Below the pieces are notes generated by a model. That model had not been told where the DNA came from, ran no database searches, and was given only the letters and a program-made list of their open reading frames with translations. The translations under genes were made by a program, and so were the position numbers. Of a stretch of DNA of 64,000 bases, positions 45,815-57,132 are shown piece by piece. The stretch's first letter is position 1. Every line of letters begins with the position of its first letter. This DNA is from Gautieria morchelliformis (lineage: Eukaryota > Basidiomycota > Agaricomycetes > Gomphales > Gomphaceae), in contig WHVA01000390.1 of NCBI GenBank assembly GCA_015179125.1, positions 46,351 through 110,350 on the forward strand, read 5' to 3'.

Positions 45815-47454
45815 GTGGGCAACATGTACCCCCCCAGCATTGACCGGTTATGAGCTGTTAAGCGACGGTGTTCTTGCTTATTGGAACACTAATAAGTATG
45901 GCTCACTCAATGAATATAAATGGATTAGGGGGGAAAAAAATGTATGGCTCAAAATTTCGGCGATCCAGGCTCCAGCCTTCGCTTCTGCGGTGCGTGACGA
46001 CACGGTCACCGCGGTTCTCTACATGATTTCGTCATATAAACTGGATCCACTGCAGGAAAATTAGTCTTTCTACTCAAACCTAAACACTGAATGCAGGAAA
46101 ACTCATTGACAGTGGCGTAAGTCCTCCGAGACAAATTTCAGGGAAGTTCGAATTTGGGCATAGGCTCGGAGTAAAGGTACGGATGACCCTATGGCAAACT
46201 TGCTCGCCGAGGCTCTATTCTGCCCTGCAATATCGATCGTCGCTGTCAGCGTCTGTGCTGGTTGTCGCTGACTCTTGCGCCATGGAATACCCGAGGCTGG
46301 GACCAATTCTCGTTGCCCTCGCTTCCCTCGCTTTAGGTGCACATTATTCTGGTTTCTGGAGTATCCAAGCACGACGTCCATATCGCGTTTTTGACGGGGA
46401 GGATGAGACAGAACGGTTTAATTGTCGACCCTTCCTCCCAAAGTTATTCATCGGAACGCCTCCACGGACGGACCACCCTCTCATCCAGAATGCATCTGAC
46501 CATTTCAGGGATCACTTTACCAAAGGAGACATTGATAGCCTTTCGGTCGCGGTAGTCACGCCCAGCGGGGCTATATTCGAAGAAAATTTTGGTGTCATGC
46601 GAGGAAACGAAACTGGATCACCGCTGACCCATAGCCATTCTATGTACTGCATAGCGTCCACTGCTAAACTATTCCTCGCTTTGGAAGGGCTCATTCTGTC
46701 CGAAAAAGGAGCACTATCCTGGTGATCACCTCAGCACGAAAGTATCAGCGGATTGAATAATGGGAACGATAGGCATGACCCTGTCGCAAAATACCTCCCT
46801 CGGTTCAGGCCTCGCGTTGACGGTTTTGTTTCATCCGATGCCACTCCCAAGAGCTCGTCCCATATGACGCTTCTCCAGCTTGGGACCCACTTGTCAGGAC
46901 TGGGGAGAGACTGGCCATCCGCGAACGTTGCTGAGTGGCCCAAAAACATGATGGGTGGTGGTCCCCCACCGACTAATGGGCTTCCATTTCGGTCCAATGA
47001 AGCGTTATTGAAATCCATTGCCGAGACTCGGCTTCCCCCCCCCCCACTGAAATATCCATCGTATTCAAATGCTGGAACTGGTGCGCTCGGACTTGCGGTG
47101 GTGGCTGCCAATCAAGCATACGGGCCTGGCCAACCAAAGACCTACGCTGAACTAGTTCAGCGGGACATTTTCAATCCTCTCAAGCTCAACGGAAGCCATT
47201 TCCTGGCCACCGAGGCCAACAAGCACCTAATTGTTGTTCCGTCTTTAGGCCCTGAAGTGGCGGCAAGTCTTCAATTCAAAACGAGTGAATGTAGAAATAT
47301 ATTATATGAATAGGATCAGGACCTCTTGGATGCAATGAACCCTGCAGCCGGTCAGTTCCCATCTTTGTCTGACATGAATATAGTGCCTGGTGCTGCCCCA
47401 CCGGTCCCCGAGCAGGAAAGTAATTCATGGGATCACTTTAAAACATACTAGAGG
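45815..47454 (+). pseudogene. Serine hydrolase copy B, C-terminally truncated
   Basis: It has the same upstream block as copies A and C. The ATG is kept (46281) and the N-terminal hydrophobic anchor LVALASLALGAHYSGFW is present. The active-site motif reads YCIASTAKLFL. Relative to copy C there is a 12-nt in-frame deletion (HFTKGDID, about 46518). Exon 2 (from about 46748) runs through GFVSSDATPKSSSHMTLLQL and the YxN motif PSYSNAGTGALGLAVVAANQ to EVAASLQF. A third exon starts (LDAMNPAAGQFPSLSDM, about 47330) but homology breaks off at 47383, and the remaining half (about 220 residues) is gone. It is probably non-functional, although an N-terminal half protein could be made. Confidence 0.8.
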
Positions 47455-47760
47455 TCATTGTTGTAATTTTTTTTTTTAATTATTCTTGAGTGACTGGTTC
47501 AACTACGTGCCTCACAAGCCATTTGTCACTCGTCCCAGAAGACATATACATCACGACATAATTAAATTGATTCTCAGCTATTCGCACAGGACAAGTTGTC
47601 AGAATACATCTCTGTTTCGATAATATAAAGAAACCTTGACGCGAGAGGTGTTGTGGCCAACGCAGCATCGTGAGGAGACGACCCCCCTAGCGCGGCATCT
47701 TGGTACCTCTCCTCTGAGATGAAGTCGGAGCTTCAAGGCTTGCGCCGAACCCAACATAAA
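47455..47760. other. Spacer between copies B and C
   Basis: It includes a T-rich run (47467-47478) and no coding pattern. Confidence 0.35.
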
Positions 47761-47928
47761 CCCTCCAGTGCCCACAGCATTGACCGGTTACGGGTTGTTA
47801 AGCGACGGTGTTCTTGCTTATTGGAACAGCCACTAATAAGTATGGCTCACTCAATGGATATAAAATTAAAAAAGTATACCTCAAAATTTCGGGCACTGAT
47901 ACACGCGTGGTCCAGGCTTCGCTCGGTG

Positions 47929-48040
47929 TGTGACGACACGGTCACTGTGATGCCATCACAGTGACCGTGTCGTCACAGGCAATTGCGGCTCCGCACATCA
48001 CCCATCACGGTGATGGGTGATGTGCGGAGCCGCAATTGCC
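47929..48040. repeat. Two abutting perfect palindromes
   Basis: The first is 47929-47977: 24-nt arms (TGTGACGACACGGTCACTGT...) around a single C. The second is 47978-48040: 31-nt arms (GGCAATTGCGGCTCCGCACA...) around a single G. They touch without a spacer. Both are perfect. They lie in the upstream block of copy C. Confidence 0.97.
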
Positions 48041-48355
48041 CGTAATACTACAGTGATGTCGCCATGCTAGCACTGGGAACGGCGGTTTTCTACATGATTT
48101 CTTGGTCATATAAACTGGATCCACTCCAGGCAACTTAGTCTTTCTACTCAAACCTAATCACCGAATGCAGGAAAACTCATTGACAGTGGCGTAAGTCCTC
48201 CGAGACAAATTTCAGGGAAGTTCGAATTTGGAGATAGCCTCGGAGTAAAGGTACGGATGGCCCTATGGCAAATTTGCTCGCCGAGGCTCTATTCTGCCCT
48301 GTAATATCGATCGTCACTGTCAGCGTTTGTACTGGTTGTCGCTGACTCTTGCGCC

Positions 48356-50300
48356 ATGGAATACCTGAGGCTGCGACCTATTCTCGTTGCCCTCGCTTCC
48401 CTCGCTTTGGGTGCACATTATTCTGGTTTCTGGAGTATCCAAGCACGACGTCCATATCGCGTTTTTGACGGGGAGGATGAGACAGAACGGTTTAATTGTC
48501 GACCCTTCCTCCCAAAGTTATTCATCGGAACGCCTCCACGGACGGACCACCCTCTCATCCAGAATGCATCTGACCATCTCAGGGATCACTTTACAAAGCG
48601 ATTCTCCAAAGGAGACATTGATAGCCTTTCGGTCGCGGTAGTCACGTCCAGCGGGGCTATATTCGAAGAAAATTTTGGTGTCATGCGAGGAAACGAAACT
48701 GGGTCACCGCTGACCCATAGTCATTCTATGTACCGCATAGCGTCCACTGCTAAGCTATTCCTAGCTTTGGAAGGACTCATTCTGTCTGAAAAGGGAGCAC
48801 TATCCTGGTGAGCACCTCAGCACGAAAATATCAGCGGATTGAATAATGGTAGCGATAGGCATGACCCTGTTGCGAAATACCTCCCTCAGTTCACTCCTCG
48901 CCCTGACGGTTTTGTTTCATCCGATGCCGCTCCCAAGAGCTCGTCCCATATGACGCTTCTCCAGCTTGGGACCCACTTGTCAGGACTGGGGAGAGACTGG
49001 CCATCTGCGAACGTTGCTGAGTGGCCTAAAAACATGAAGGGTGGTGGTCCCCCACCGACCAATGGGCTTCCATTTCCGTCCAACGAAGGGTTATTGAAAT
49101 CCATTGCCGAGACTCGGCTTGTTTCCCCCCCACTGAAATATCCATCGTATTCAAATGCTGGAACTGGTGCGCTCGGGCTTGCGGTGGTGGCTGCCAATCA
49201 AGCGTTCTACGGGCCTGGCCAACCAAAGACATACGCTGAACTAGTTCAGCGGGACATTTTCAATCCTCTCAAGCTCAACGGAAGCCATTTCCTGGCCACC
49301 GAGGCGAACAAGCACCTAATTGTTGTTCCGTCTTTAGGCCCTGAAGTGGCGGCAAGTCTTCAGTTCAAAATGAGTGAATGTAGAGTCTAATATATTCTAT
49401 GAATAGGATCAGGACTTCTTGGATGCAATGAACCCTGCGGCAGGCCAATTCTCATCTTTGTCTGACATGATCATAGTTACGAAAACCCTTCTGAATCCTG
49501 CAAACCCTACAAGTCTCATATCCCCAGAAACTATGGATTTTTGGCTTCAGCCTGCACATGCATTCGAGGAAGATGACTGGACAGAAGTGGGTCTCATGTG
49601 GGAAATCGTGAAGGCAAAAGATTCTAATGGACGCGCTCGAAAAATTTACTGGAAGCGTAAGTCATAAATACAATACCCCATTACAGACTCAAAGATGTGC
49701 ATTTGTAGTTGGCGCAATGGGTGGGGTACATGCGGCCGCTGCTATTCATCCAGGGACTTCATACGGCGTCGTGGTGTTGATGGCTGGGCACTACCCCGAC
49801 GCGGCCAAGCTTGCCTACGAGGCATTCGAGATATTCCAGCCAGCCATCGACGGCGCGCTCTCCGAACTCGCAACGGCTTTGTACGCGGGTCAATGGTCCA
49901 GCTCAGACGGACAAAGTCTGGCAACTATTGTTGTAGAGAAGGGTACACTATACTTGGAAGCGTTTTTACTGGAAGGGACGGATATTCTCCGCATGTTCTT
50001 TGCGCCTGGTCGACTTGCTTTGCGCTCGACTGGAGAGAGGGACGAATTGAGGTAAGTACTTTAGTCTGTGTTCTTAATAATACGATTGAACAGCTGCGAC
50101 TCAGGATCGACACTGGTATTCCTGGTTATAACGGGGTGAAGCATATGGGCTGTTACCCCTTTTGGAACGGGCAGGATCTTTGGGGTCTACGAAACGGGTT
50201 TCCACTCAATCTTATTTACTTCACTGGGACACCTGATGCACGCACACTGCACTTTCCCTCGGCGGATATTATCCTGACACGATTCAACCCTTCGAGCTAA
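48356..50300 (+). CDS. Serine hydrolase, beta-lactamase/transpeptidase-like family, copy C (apparently intact)
   Basis: Members resemble class C beta-lactamases and penicillin-binding DD-peptidases. Fungal substrates are mostly unknown. The best model has exons 48356-48807, 48835-49345, 49407-49656, 49709-50051 and 50105-50300, for 583 residues, all in phase. The end of exon 2 is the least certain junction (donor GTGGCG). The N-terminus has a short hydrophobic anchor (ILVALASLALGAHYSGFW), suggesting a secreted or membrane-anchored enzyme. The nucleophile motif S-x-x-K is in MYRIASTAKLFLALEG. The YxN motif is in PSYSNAGTGALG. The C-terminal part holds DAMNPAAGQFSSLSDMI, WTEVGLMWEIVKAKDSNG, GGVHAAAAIHPGTSYGVVVL and KHMGCYPFWNGQDLWGLRNG. 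Copies A and B are decayed relatives upstream, so C is probably the surviving gene of a tandem array. Confidence 0.85.
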
Positions 50301-52338
50301 ATTATGTTGCCAGAGTTCAGTCCCAATCGCCATAGCATGCATATTGTGTACATATTAACATTCGTTTCTCAGTATCATTAGTTCAATAATGTAAGTCCTG
50401 GGGATATTGATATTTTCCGCTCTGCCAATGTCAGTGACGCTTGTTATGAGAGTGGTTGAAAACTGGTGGATTAGTGAGGGGTACCGGGTAAGGTGATAGA
50501 ATCTAAAATATTGCGAGTGGTTTTATCTAGAAGTTGACTGCTCTATGATTCGGTCGTGGATGATTCTGACCCTGTCTTCCGGCCAGTTGTGTGATTTGGT
50601 GGCAGGAGCCTACCGATCATTATGAGGATGGGCCCGGGGACTCGATTACCCTGAAACCACTCATCATGGCCCGGGAGGAAGCTTGCAGTAAGCAGAAATC
50701 AGACAATTGTGGTATCGTCCCAAGCGGATCCCAAGTGGGGCGGTTGCAGAATATTGCTCGCTGTCTGTCTGGATCGGGCCCTCGCTGGCAGGGGTTTGAT
50801 CTGCAAATTAATAGCGAGCTATTGGGTCAATTCATAAAAGTAAGGTCCAAACATATTCGGAAAATTATAATACAGGTTTGATGTATGTCTGTATGTTTTC
50901 ATCTATTAATTTTACGCATAGTAAATATGTTAAGTTTTCGGTGCGGACTTTGGAGAGTTTAACAATCGCGTTTGTCTGAGCTCTGTCAAACGCGTAAGGA
51001 AATCTAACTATGGTGGCTTGACTTAAATATCCTGTGAGCAAGCTTACTACAATGTTCTAGTAGCTTCTAGCACTCGCAGTACTCCAACAAAATATTGTCC
51101 TGATCAATAGGAAAACATATGCGTACGTCATGTGCGTAGTCTTTGATCCTTCAAGTTATGGGGTCCATCATTTATTCTCTGGACCCATATATATTTTAGT
51201 CAAATACTATGATGGTAGTATCCTCTCCCTACGCAATAGAGAACTATGTCAATGGCACTCCCCCGGAGTTCTACAGCCACACTAGTGTGGTAAATATATT
51301 GATTAAAAGGCAGAGCGAGTCGACGAGAGAAGAGCAATCCATCATTCCTCCCAATAAAAATCCGCTTGAATTGATGAGCATGTGCATAATAGACACCAGC
51401 GGCCGAGAAAAGTGAAGCCCAGGTTGAAAGTGGTGAACGATCCTCACCTGGTCTTGGGCCGCTGCTTCCTGGGAAAGAGGCACGGGACTACCGGGAACTG
51501 ACCGCGTGTCAGCAATTCAGTCACTTAAGAGACTTGTCAACCAGGCCTCCCTTCCCTTCATATCCCTGCATGCCATGAAGGCTTTTTCCTCCGGGTTTTT
51601 TACTGCCGCATGTCATTGTCAGGTTCGCTTTTCTCCCTTCTCTCTTTACGCCTTGTCCTACTGTAAATTTACTCTTTTCTTGCTGTATTTTACTACCATC
51701 CGCGTCTCTCCCAATCAAGTTTCTTGTTGCGGCGCCTCGCTCGGCGCCGGTGTCCCTTACTGGCTCTAGAGCCGCTTCTCGGGCTTACCGGAAGTCGAAA
51801 CACTTTATCCGTATCTGCACCGATCCATTTCCTATTCGGGCATAGTAGCTGTGAGTTGTTACGACTCGGCTAGATACCGATAGGGATCTCACACGCTTGT
51901 TGGCCCGGAGTTGCGTTGTCAGCCAGGCCCCCGGGAGCACTGCGCCGAATATTCACACTAGTAGGTCAACGTCATTGAAATCAGATAGCAAAAAGGTTGG
52001 CTAGGTTAGGGTTAGTCATGGATGGCATTAAGCCACCGGGTACTCCTAATGCACGAACGAGGCTTTAGCGTGCAGATGGTTGGTCCTCTTCGATGAAACA
52101 AGTAAAAGAACTGGTTACAAAAATTTCCATAAACAAAATAAAAATATAGGAGTTATAGGTCATTTTACACAATTTATGCTCACCACCGTCGATGACGGTT
52201 ACATGTCATATCTCGGCGTTGTACGGCTGCGCGTGACAGCGCAGGTCCGGTGCTCTCTGGGGTCTCCAGTACCAGAAGCACTATTTCTAGTGTCATCTCG
52301 GAGATCGGCCGTATAGTCGCTAGCCGAGTCGTAACCGA
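50301..52338. other. 2-kb region without recognisable genes
   Basis: A plus-strand frame at 50591-50881 (96 codons) is unrecognised. A GC-rich hairpin GGCGCCTCGCTCGGCGCC lies at 51730-51747. A pyrimidine-rich block (about 51590-51720) and an A-rich patch (52095-52148) could be edges of an old transposon, but no termini or duplications were found. Confidence 0.3.
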
Positions 52339-53695
52339 CTATGCCACTCGATCGCTCAGCTCAAGGGGGCCATCGTCTTGATCAGGGTCAGCCTCATCCT
52401 CGCTACCCTCATCGGAAATGCTTCTGCCCTTGTCCCCCATCCACTCGTGGTCGTCAGTATTCTCCCCAAATTCCCAGACGTCCAAGTACGTCATGTCGAG
52501 TCTGCTGCTTGCTGCAACGCACCATCTACCATCAAACACAACCTGCCAGACGCCTGTGATGCCTGTCAGCAGATCACGAACCGAAGAGCCATCGCGCACG
52601 TCCCACATCTTGAGTGTGCCGTCCGAACCGCTCAGGACCTTGAATTCATCGTGTTGGAAGCACGTGATTGCTCCTGTGTGTCCTTCAAGTGTGTGCTGCA
52701 GCTGGCCGGTAGACGGGTCCCAAATGCGAAGGGTTGCGTCAGCAGCAGCGGAAACAAGGTGAGAGGGTGACAGGCCGAGCAGGCCAACAAGCGACGTGTG
52801 TCCTTGGAGAACATGCAAACATTGTCCCGTTTTGAGACTCCAAATGCGAACTGTACCGTCCATCGAGCCAGAGCAACACTGATTACGGACACTATCCAAG
52901 ACAACGCTGTACACTGTGGTGCACATGAATTGAGGCAACAAAGGCGGTTGCTGTGCATCTACACACCTTTCTGTGCGTGGCCCGCAAGAATCCAAGTGCA
53001 GACACCGTCAATCATGTCCCAGATTCGCACTGTACAGTCATAACTTGCTGAAACCAAGGTTCTTCCACGAGCCGCCAGGGAGCGCACTGCATTTTCGTGG
53101 CCCGTGAGTAACCGTAAATGATACGGGTTGTCATCTGCATCCTCCTAAAACCATTGTGAGCGGGGAAGTGAGAAGACAAATTCTGACTCACCTCCGCAGG
53201 GTCACCCTCAGAACCATTTGCACCATAACACATGTACTCTTCGTCACCTTGTCTGGGCAGGATCCACACGCGAAGTGAATGATCTCTGCTGCCAGTGACA
53301 ATCATGGAGCGCTTCGGCCACCTCTCTCTGTTGACCCTACCATCTTCAGTTTCGATATCATGCCACTCCGGCTTGACGATGGCCAGACATCGCACGGTGC
53401 CAGTATGTCCCCCGAATACATGCGCACATGTACCTTTTGAAAGATTCCACACTCTGACTGTTCTGTCCGTAGAACCGCTCACGAGCGTGTCCTTGGTGGC
53501 TGCAAGCGCCCACACACCTCCTTCGTGGCCCTCCAGAGAGCATAGCTGGTTACCAGTGGTGGGGCAGTATACGTGAATAGAATGATCGTCTGAAGCAGAG
53601 ATAATACGGTTGTGAGAAAAGAGGAGACATGTCACGACTGCACCACCGTGAGCAGCAAAGGTGAGCCGCCGTACTGGCTTCGTGCTATTCGTCAT
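52339..53695 (-). CDS. Cdc4/Fbw7-type WD40 protein lacking the F-box
   Basis: Cdc4 is the substrate receptor of an SCF ubiquitin ligase. Its WD40 propeller binds phosphodegrons and its F-box binds Skp1. There are three exons in phase: 53695-53192, 53144-52967, 52913-52339, for 418 residues. WD repeats follow the Cdc4 order closely: NRIISASDDHSIHVYCPTTG, KDTLVSGSTDRTVRVWNL, SMIVTGSRDHSLRVWILP, RTLVSASYDCTVRIWDMIDG, QCCSGSMDGTVRIWSLKTGQ, SHLVSAAADATLRIWDPSTG, EFKVLSGSDGTLKMWDVRDG. The C-terminus is acidic (SDEGSEDEADPDQDDG). The model starts at MTNSTKPVRRLTF, directly before repeat 1. No F-box or dimerisation exon is found in the 2 kb upstream on this strand. The gene is otherwise uninterrupted, so this looks like a 5'-truncated paralogue that kept an open frame. 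Confidence 0.85.
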
Positions 53696-54634
53696 CTTGG
53701 ATCTGTATATGATGGCGGTGACAACAGGGTTGCACGGTGTGTGGGTTACTATATTCTTGTTATTGATTGAATTACCTGGATCACTAGCATATGACGAGCC
53801 TGGGCAGATCAGCGTCCGTTGGCGCCGTAACGTGACCGTTGTCACTGCGTGCAATACCCTACCGAAATATAAGTTCCTAGCCAAGCGGAAAACATTTATA
53901 TGCCTCACGAGGCAAACCCATACATATTTGCACCAATATGGAATACAGACAAGTACAGCAATATAATCCGCAGCAGCAGCAGTGTACAAGGTTGTTCCGT
54001 CAATTATTTATCGAGCTATCCCACTTGGCTACGCGTACAGCATGGAATTAGTTTCGGTAAAACGATCAAATCTCAGGCCAGCAAGTTCGACTGAATACTA
54101 AATAGATCCGCGTTTCGCCATACCTAGCTTGAAGCATGATAGGTCTGTCGATTTTGCGGTCTTTGACGTGCGAAGAAGCATGGAACATGTAAGAAATCAG
54201 CAGTACTCCTTGGAGATACGCAATGGGTGGGTGGGTATTTAAGGAACTGAGGCGGGTGAGATGGGCGGCGGAAATAGTGCATGGGGTATATATATATGTT
54301 TGGAATTCGAGTATTCCAACCAGGGATCTGAACAGTCTCCATTCGTTTCGTGACAATGAGCGTGATAGGTTCGTACCTCTTGGTTAGTTGGAGGATGTGT
54401 GGGTATCTTCGACTTTATGACCGTGACCAATGATCAGCAGATCTCTGTGACCATCGAATCCTTGCCGGGAGGGCCCGTCGTAGTGTATCCGGGACTTCTC
54501 TCCGTGGGCGAGACAAAGTGACTATGGGAGAATTTAATAGATGACAGTTCAATCCCTCTGCCATTTACATGCAAGGTCGAATGATCACGAATTGTGACTT
54601 GTTGGGTGGTGACGCGGACTCCAGCAAGTGGTAC
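53696..54634. other. Region between the Cdc4-like gene and the GPCR gene
   Basis: No F-box-coding sequence is recognisable on the minus strand here. Short AT-rich runs (TATATATATG at about 54288) are present. No other features. Confidence 0.4.
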
Positions 54635-56296
54635 CTTACCCGACTGTGTAATGAAGCTCTTGCGCGTAGTGAGGAACAGGATTACATTCGAGAGGCCTTA
54701 AGCGTGAGGGTGTGTTTGAGAGTGCGTCGATAAAAGGATCTGAAGAGCCTCACCACTACTTGCAAAACAGATACCCGCAAAGACTAAGAGTTCGAAAGGC
54801 GGCATCCATCCGGCCAAAGCCCCCATGCGGCATACCGCCACTGGGATTACTACAACAGCATATACTGATGCAGAGTAAGCGTGCGGAATGTGGCATATGA
54901 GGAGTGAGTCAGTTAATATGTATGGCCATACAAGAAATAACCCGGCACTCACAGACAGGATACCACATGATTCGACGCGCAACTCGTTTCAACTGCGTGT
55001 TTGCACTAGGCAAGAAACTTTCGGATCCAGGCTCCCCAGTGTGCCCATGGTGCTCTGACGCCGCATAGTTACTACGTGTAACTTTATGCCGGGGAAAGCC
55101 TTCAGGTTCACGGGATTCGGAAGATGAAGAACTTATTTCCGTTGGTGAAAGTATCGGATATGAAAGGGCGGATTCGCCAGAGGGACGATGGGTGCGAAGC
55201 TGCATCTTTCCAGCATCGTCGAATGCGATAAACCCGGAGAAGCGGAGATATATCAGTGCTAGTTTCCTGTTGAAAAGACGTATGATCGCAAGGATATAAA
55301 GATCCCACGTACTATAAATGATGAAGGATGAGCTGAGAGCCGCGAACACCCAGCCCTGACAAGGACAATCACGTCAGCAACACAACTGAGGAAAAATAAA
55401 CGAGACATCAAAGGGACAGCTAAACACTGACGTAAAGATATATCACTCTTTCTGCCCCGTATCCATTCCCAATCCAACACCACGCCCCACTCAGGCTGTA
55501 AAATGGTCCACGTTTTGGTGTTTCAATAATTGTTGGTCCGAGGATGGGCAAGAATATCACTATAGACCAACCGGTAACAAGGACAATCGGTAGAGTCCAG
55601 CGGTGTGGCTGCTTAATTAGGAATAGGAGCCTAGAAATATGAGACGTTAGAGTAGGTCATCATTCGGGAATAGCGAGGTTGAACGATAATATGAATGGGG
55701 AAAATGTCATAGACAGGTGGGGTGGCGGATAATTAGGGAAAAATCACACCAACCAAAATGTATGAAATGCAATAGCCATAGACCAGATAGCTGCTCCTAG
55801 GTCACCGATTTGTGATACGACGCCTTGTAACACACATATTTTCCCTTGTTCCATCATACCCTTTTGTGCCCAACGGAAATTGAGCGCGAACGCCACTCCT
55901 GAGACACAGAAATTGAGTTAAGACAATACTCGGATTACACTATTATAATGGCGTGGCGTACCTTGGAAAAAATCACATAAGAGTAAAGACAGCAAATACC
56001 ACCCTAGGGACGATAGTGTAAAAGTACGAAGTCCACGGGAGAAAGGCTTCAATTTTTCAGACGGAGCGAACACATTCCACTAAATCCATTGGAACTGATT
56101 AGCCAACCTACTAGGCAAAGACAGAAATTTACGGACCCCGATGTACGAAAGAAGGGAGAGCGTTGATATAGCTGAGACAAGACCCGCTGAAGCAATGAAC
56201 TATATAGCGTTAACAACAATACCACTTGGAAACAAAACTGAGTCTCACTCCCAGTCCGATTCTGTGGCCTGTGTTTGAAAAGTTTTGCCAGTACAT
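54635..56296 (-). CDS. Fungal cAMP-receptor-like (Git3/CrlA-type) seven-helix GPCR
   Basis: These receptors signal through heterotrimeric G proteins at the plasma membrane. Ligands are mostly unknown in basidiomycetes. The start ATG is 56296-56294 (MYWQNFSNTGHRIGLG). Readable helices follow in order: FIASAGLVSAISTLSLLSYI (exon ending 56108 or slightly earlier), GLRTFTLSSLGWYLLSLLLC, the exon with GVAFALNFRWAQKGMMEQG to GDLGAAIWSMAIAFHTFWL, LPIVLVTGWSIVIFLPILGP, an extracellular GPFYSLSGAWCWIGNGYGAE (typical 'WCWI'), SSSFIIYSTWDLYILAII, a Ser-rich third cytosolic loop, RRIMWYPVLYAVVVIPVAVC, and MPPFELLVFAGICFASS. The last exon, ending at TAA 54637-54635, and the exon 2/3 junction are uncertain. 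No obvious lesion is seen. Confidence 0.75.
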
Positions 56297-57100
56297 CGAC
56301 AAAATCTGACGAGTGGAAAGACCACTAAAGTAAAAGTGAGCAGAGACATAATAACCGATATATAAGCGCTGTTTGAGATATTGTGGGATGGAGCACAATT
56401 ATGGATCTCAGAAGGGAAGCATCATGCCAAGTTACGTATCGTTCCCACATCAGGTGAGTGGCCATCACCTCTTCTGGACACACAAAGCCTTGGAACATAT
56501 ATAATATCCCCATGATGATACGCCCCTGCATCAGCAAAACACAGAAATGCCCGGAAGCCCGAGACTATGTAGATATGTACACTTCACGAGCGCTAGTGTC
56601 TGTACAAGGTGCGTCAAGCCGTCCTTCACAGCGCATGGACTCCATCACGGTAGCGGCCTCCTCCATAGTCTATTCAGGTGCGTCGGCCCTCCTTCATAGC
56701 GCAATCTTGAATCCATCGCGGTAGCGGCCTTCTCCATAGTCTATGCAGGTGTGACGGTCGATCAGCCCTCGGCCTCTTTCATTATGGCAACCTGGGTTCC
56801 ACCTAGGCTCCACACGTAGCAGCCTTCTCCATAGTCTGTGCCCCATGGCCGCCTCCTATGCCGTCGTCCATATATGGAGAGCTATCCGGTTAAAGGCCTG
56901 CGGGGCTCTCAGACTTATGGTGCCATGCCACCGTGTGAGCTTTCGCTCTGGATTGATTCTTACGGTAAGTTTTCAGAGGTCATGGTGCAAGTACTAATCA
57001 AGGAGTGGTATGTGTATACTGGAGTGTGAGCTGTAAGTATTTTATCCTTATATCACACCTACGGGCCGATCTCCGTAACCAATAATCATAGCTAATTCCA
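56297..57100. other. Intergenic region with diverged short repeats
   Basis: It separates the GPCR promoter from copia debris. About three diverged units of roughly 75 bp occupy 56600-56850, each containing GTAGCGGCC/GTAGCAGCC and CTCCATAGTCT (at about 56663, 56734, 56829). Confidence 0.55.
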
Positions 57101-57132
57101 ATACTACATGCCTACGATGATACTCGAATATC

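Noticed and set aside
52006-52015. Telomere-like TTAGGGTTAG
   Set aside because: Only about one and a half units inside ordinary sequence; expected by chance.
53012-53989. Longer N-terminus for the Cdc4-like protein (open to 53989)
   Set aside because: The added residues show no F-box or other family similarity; MTNSTKP at 53695 is the better start.
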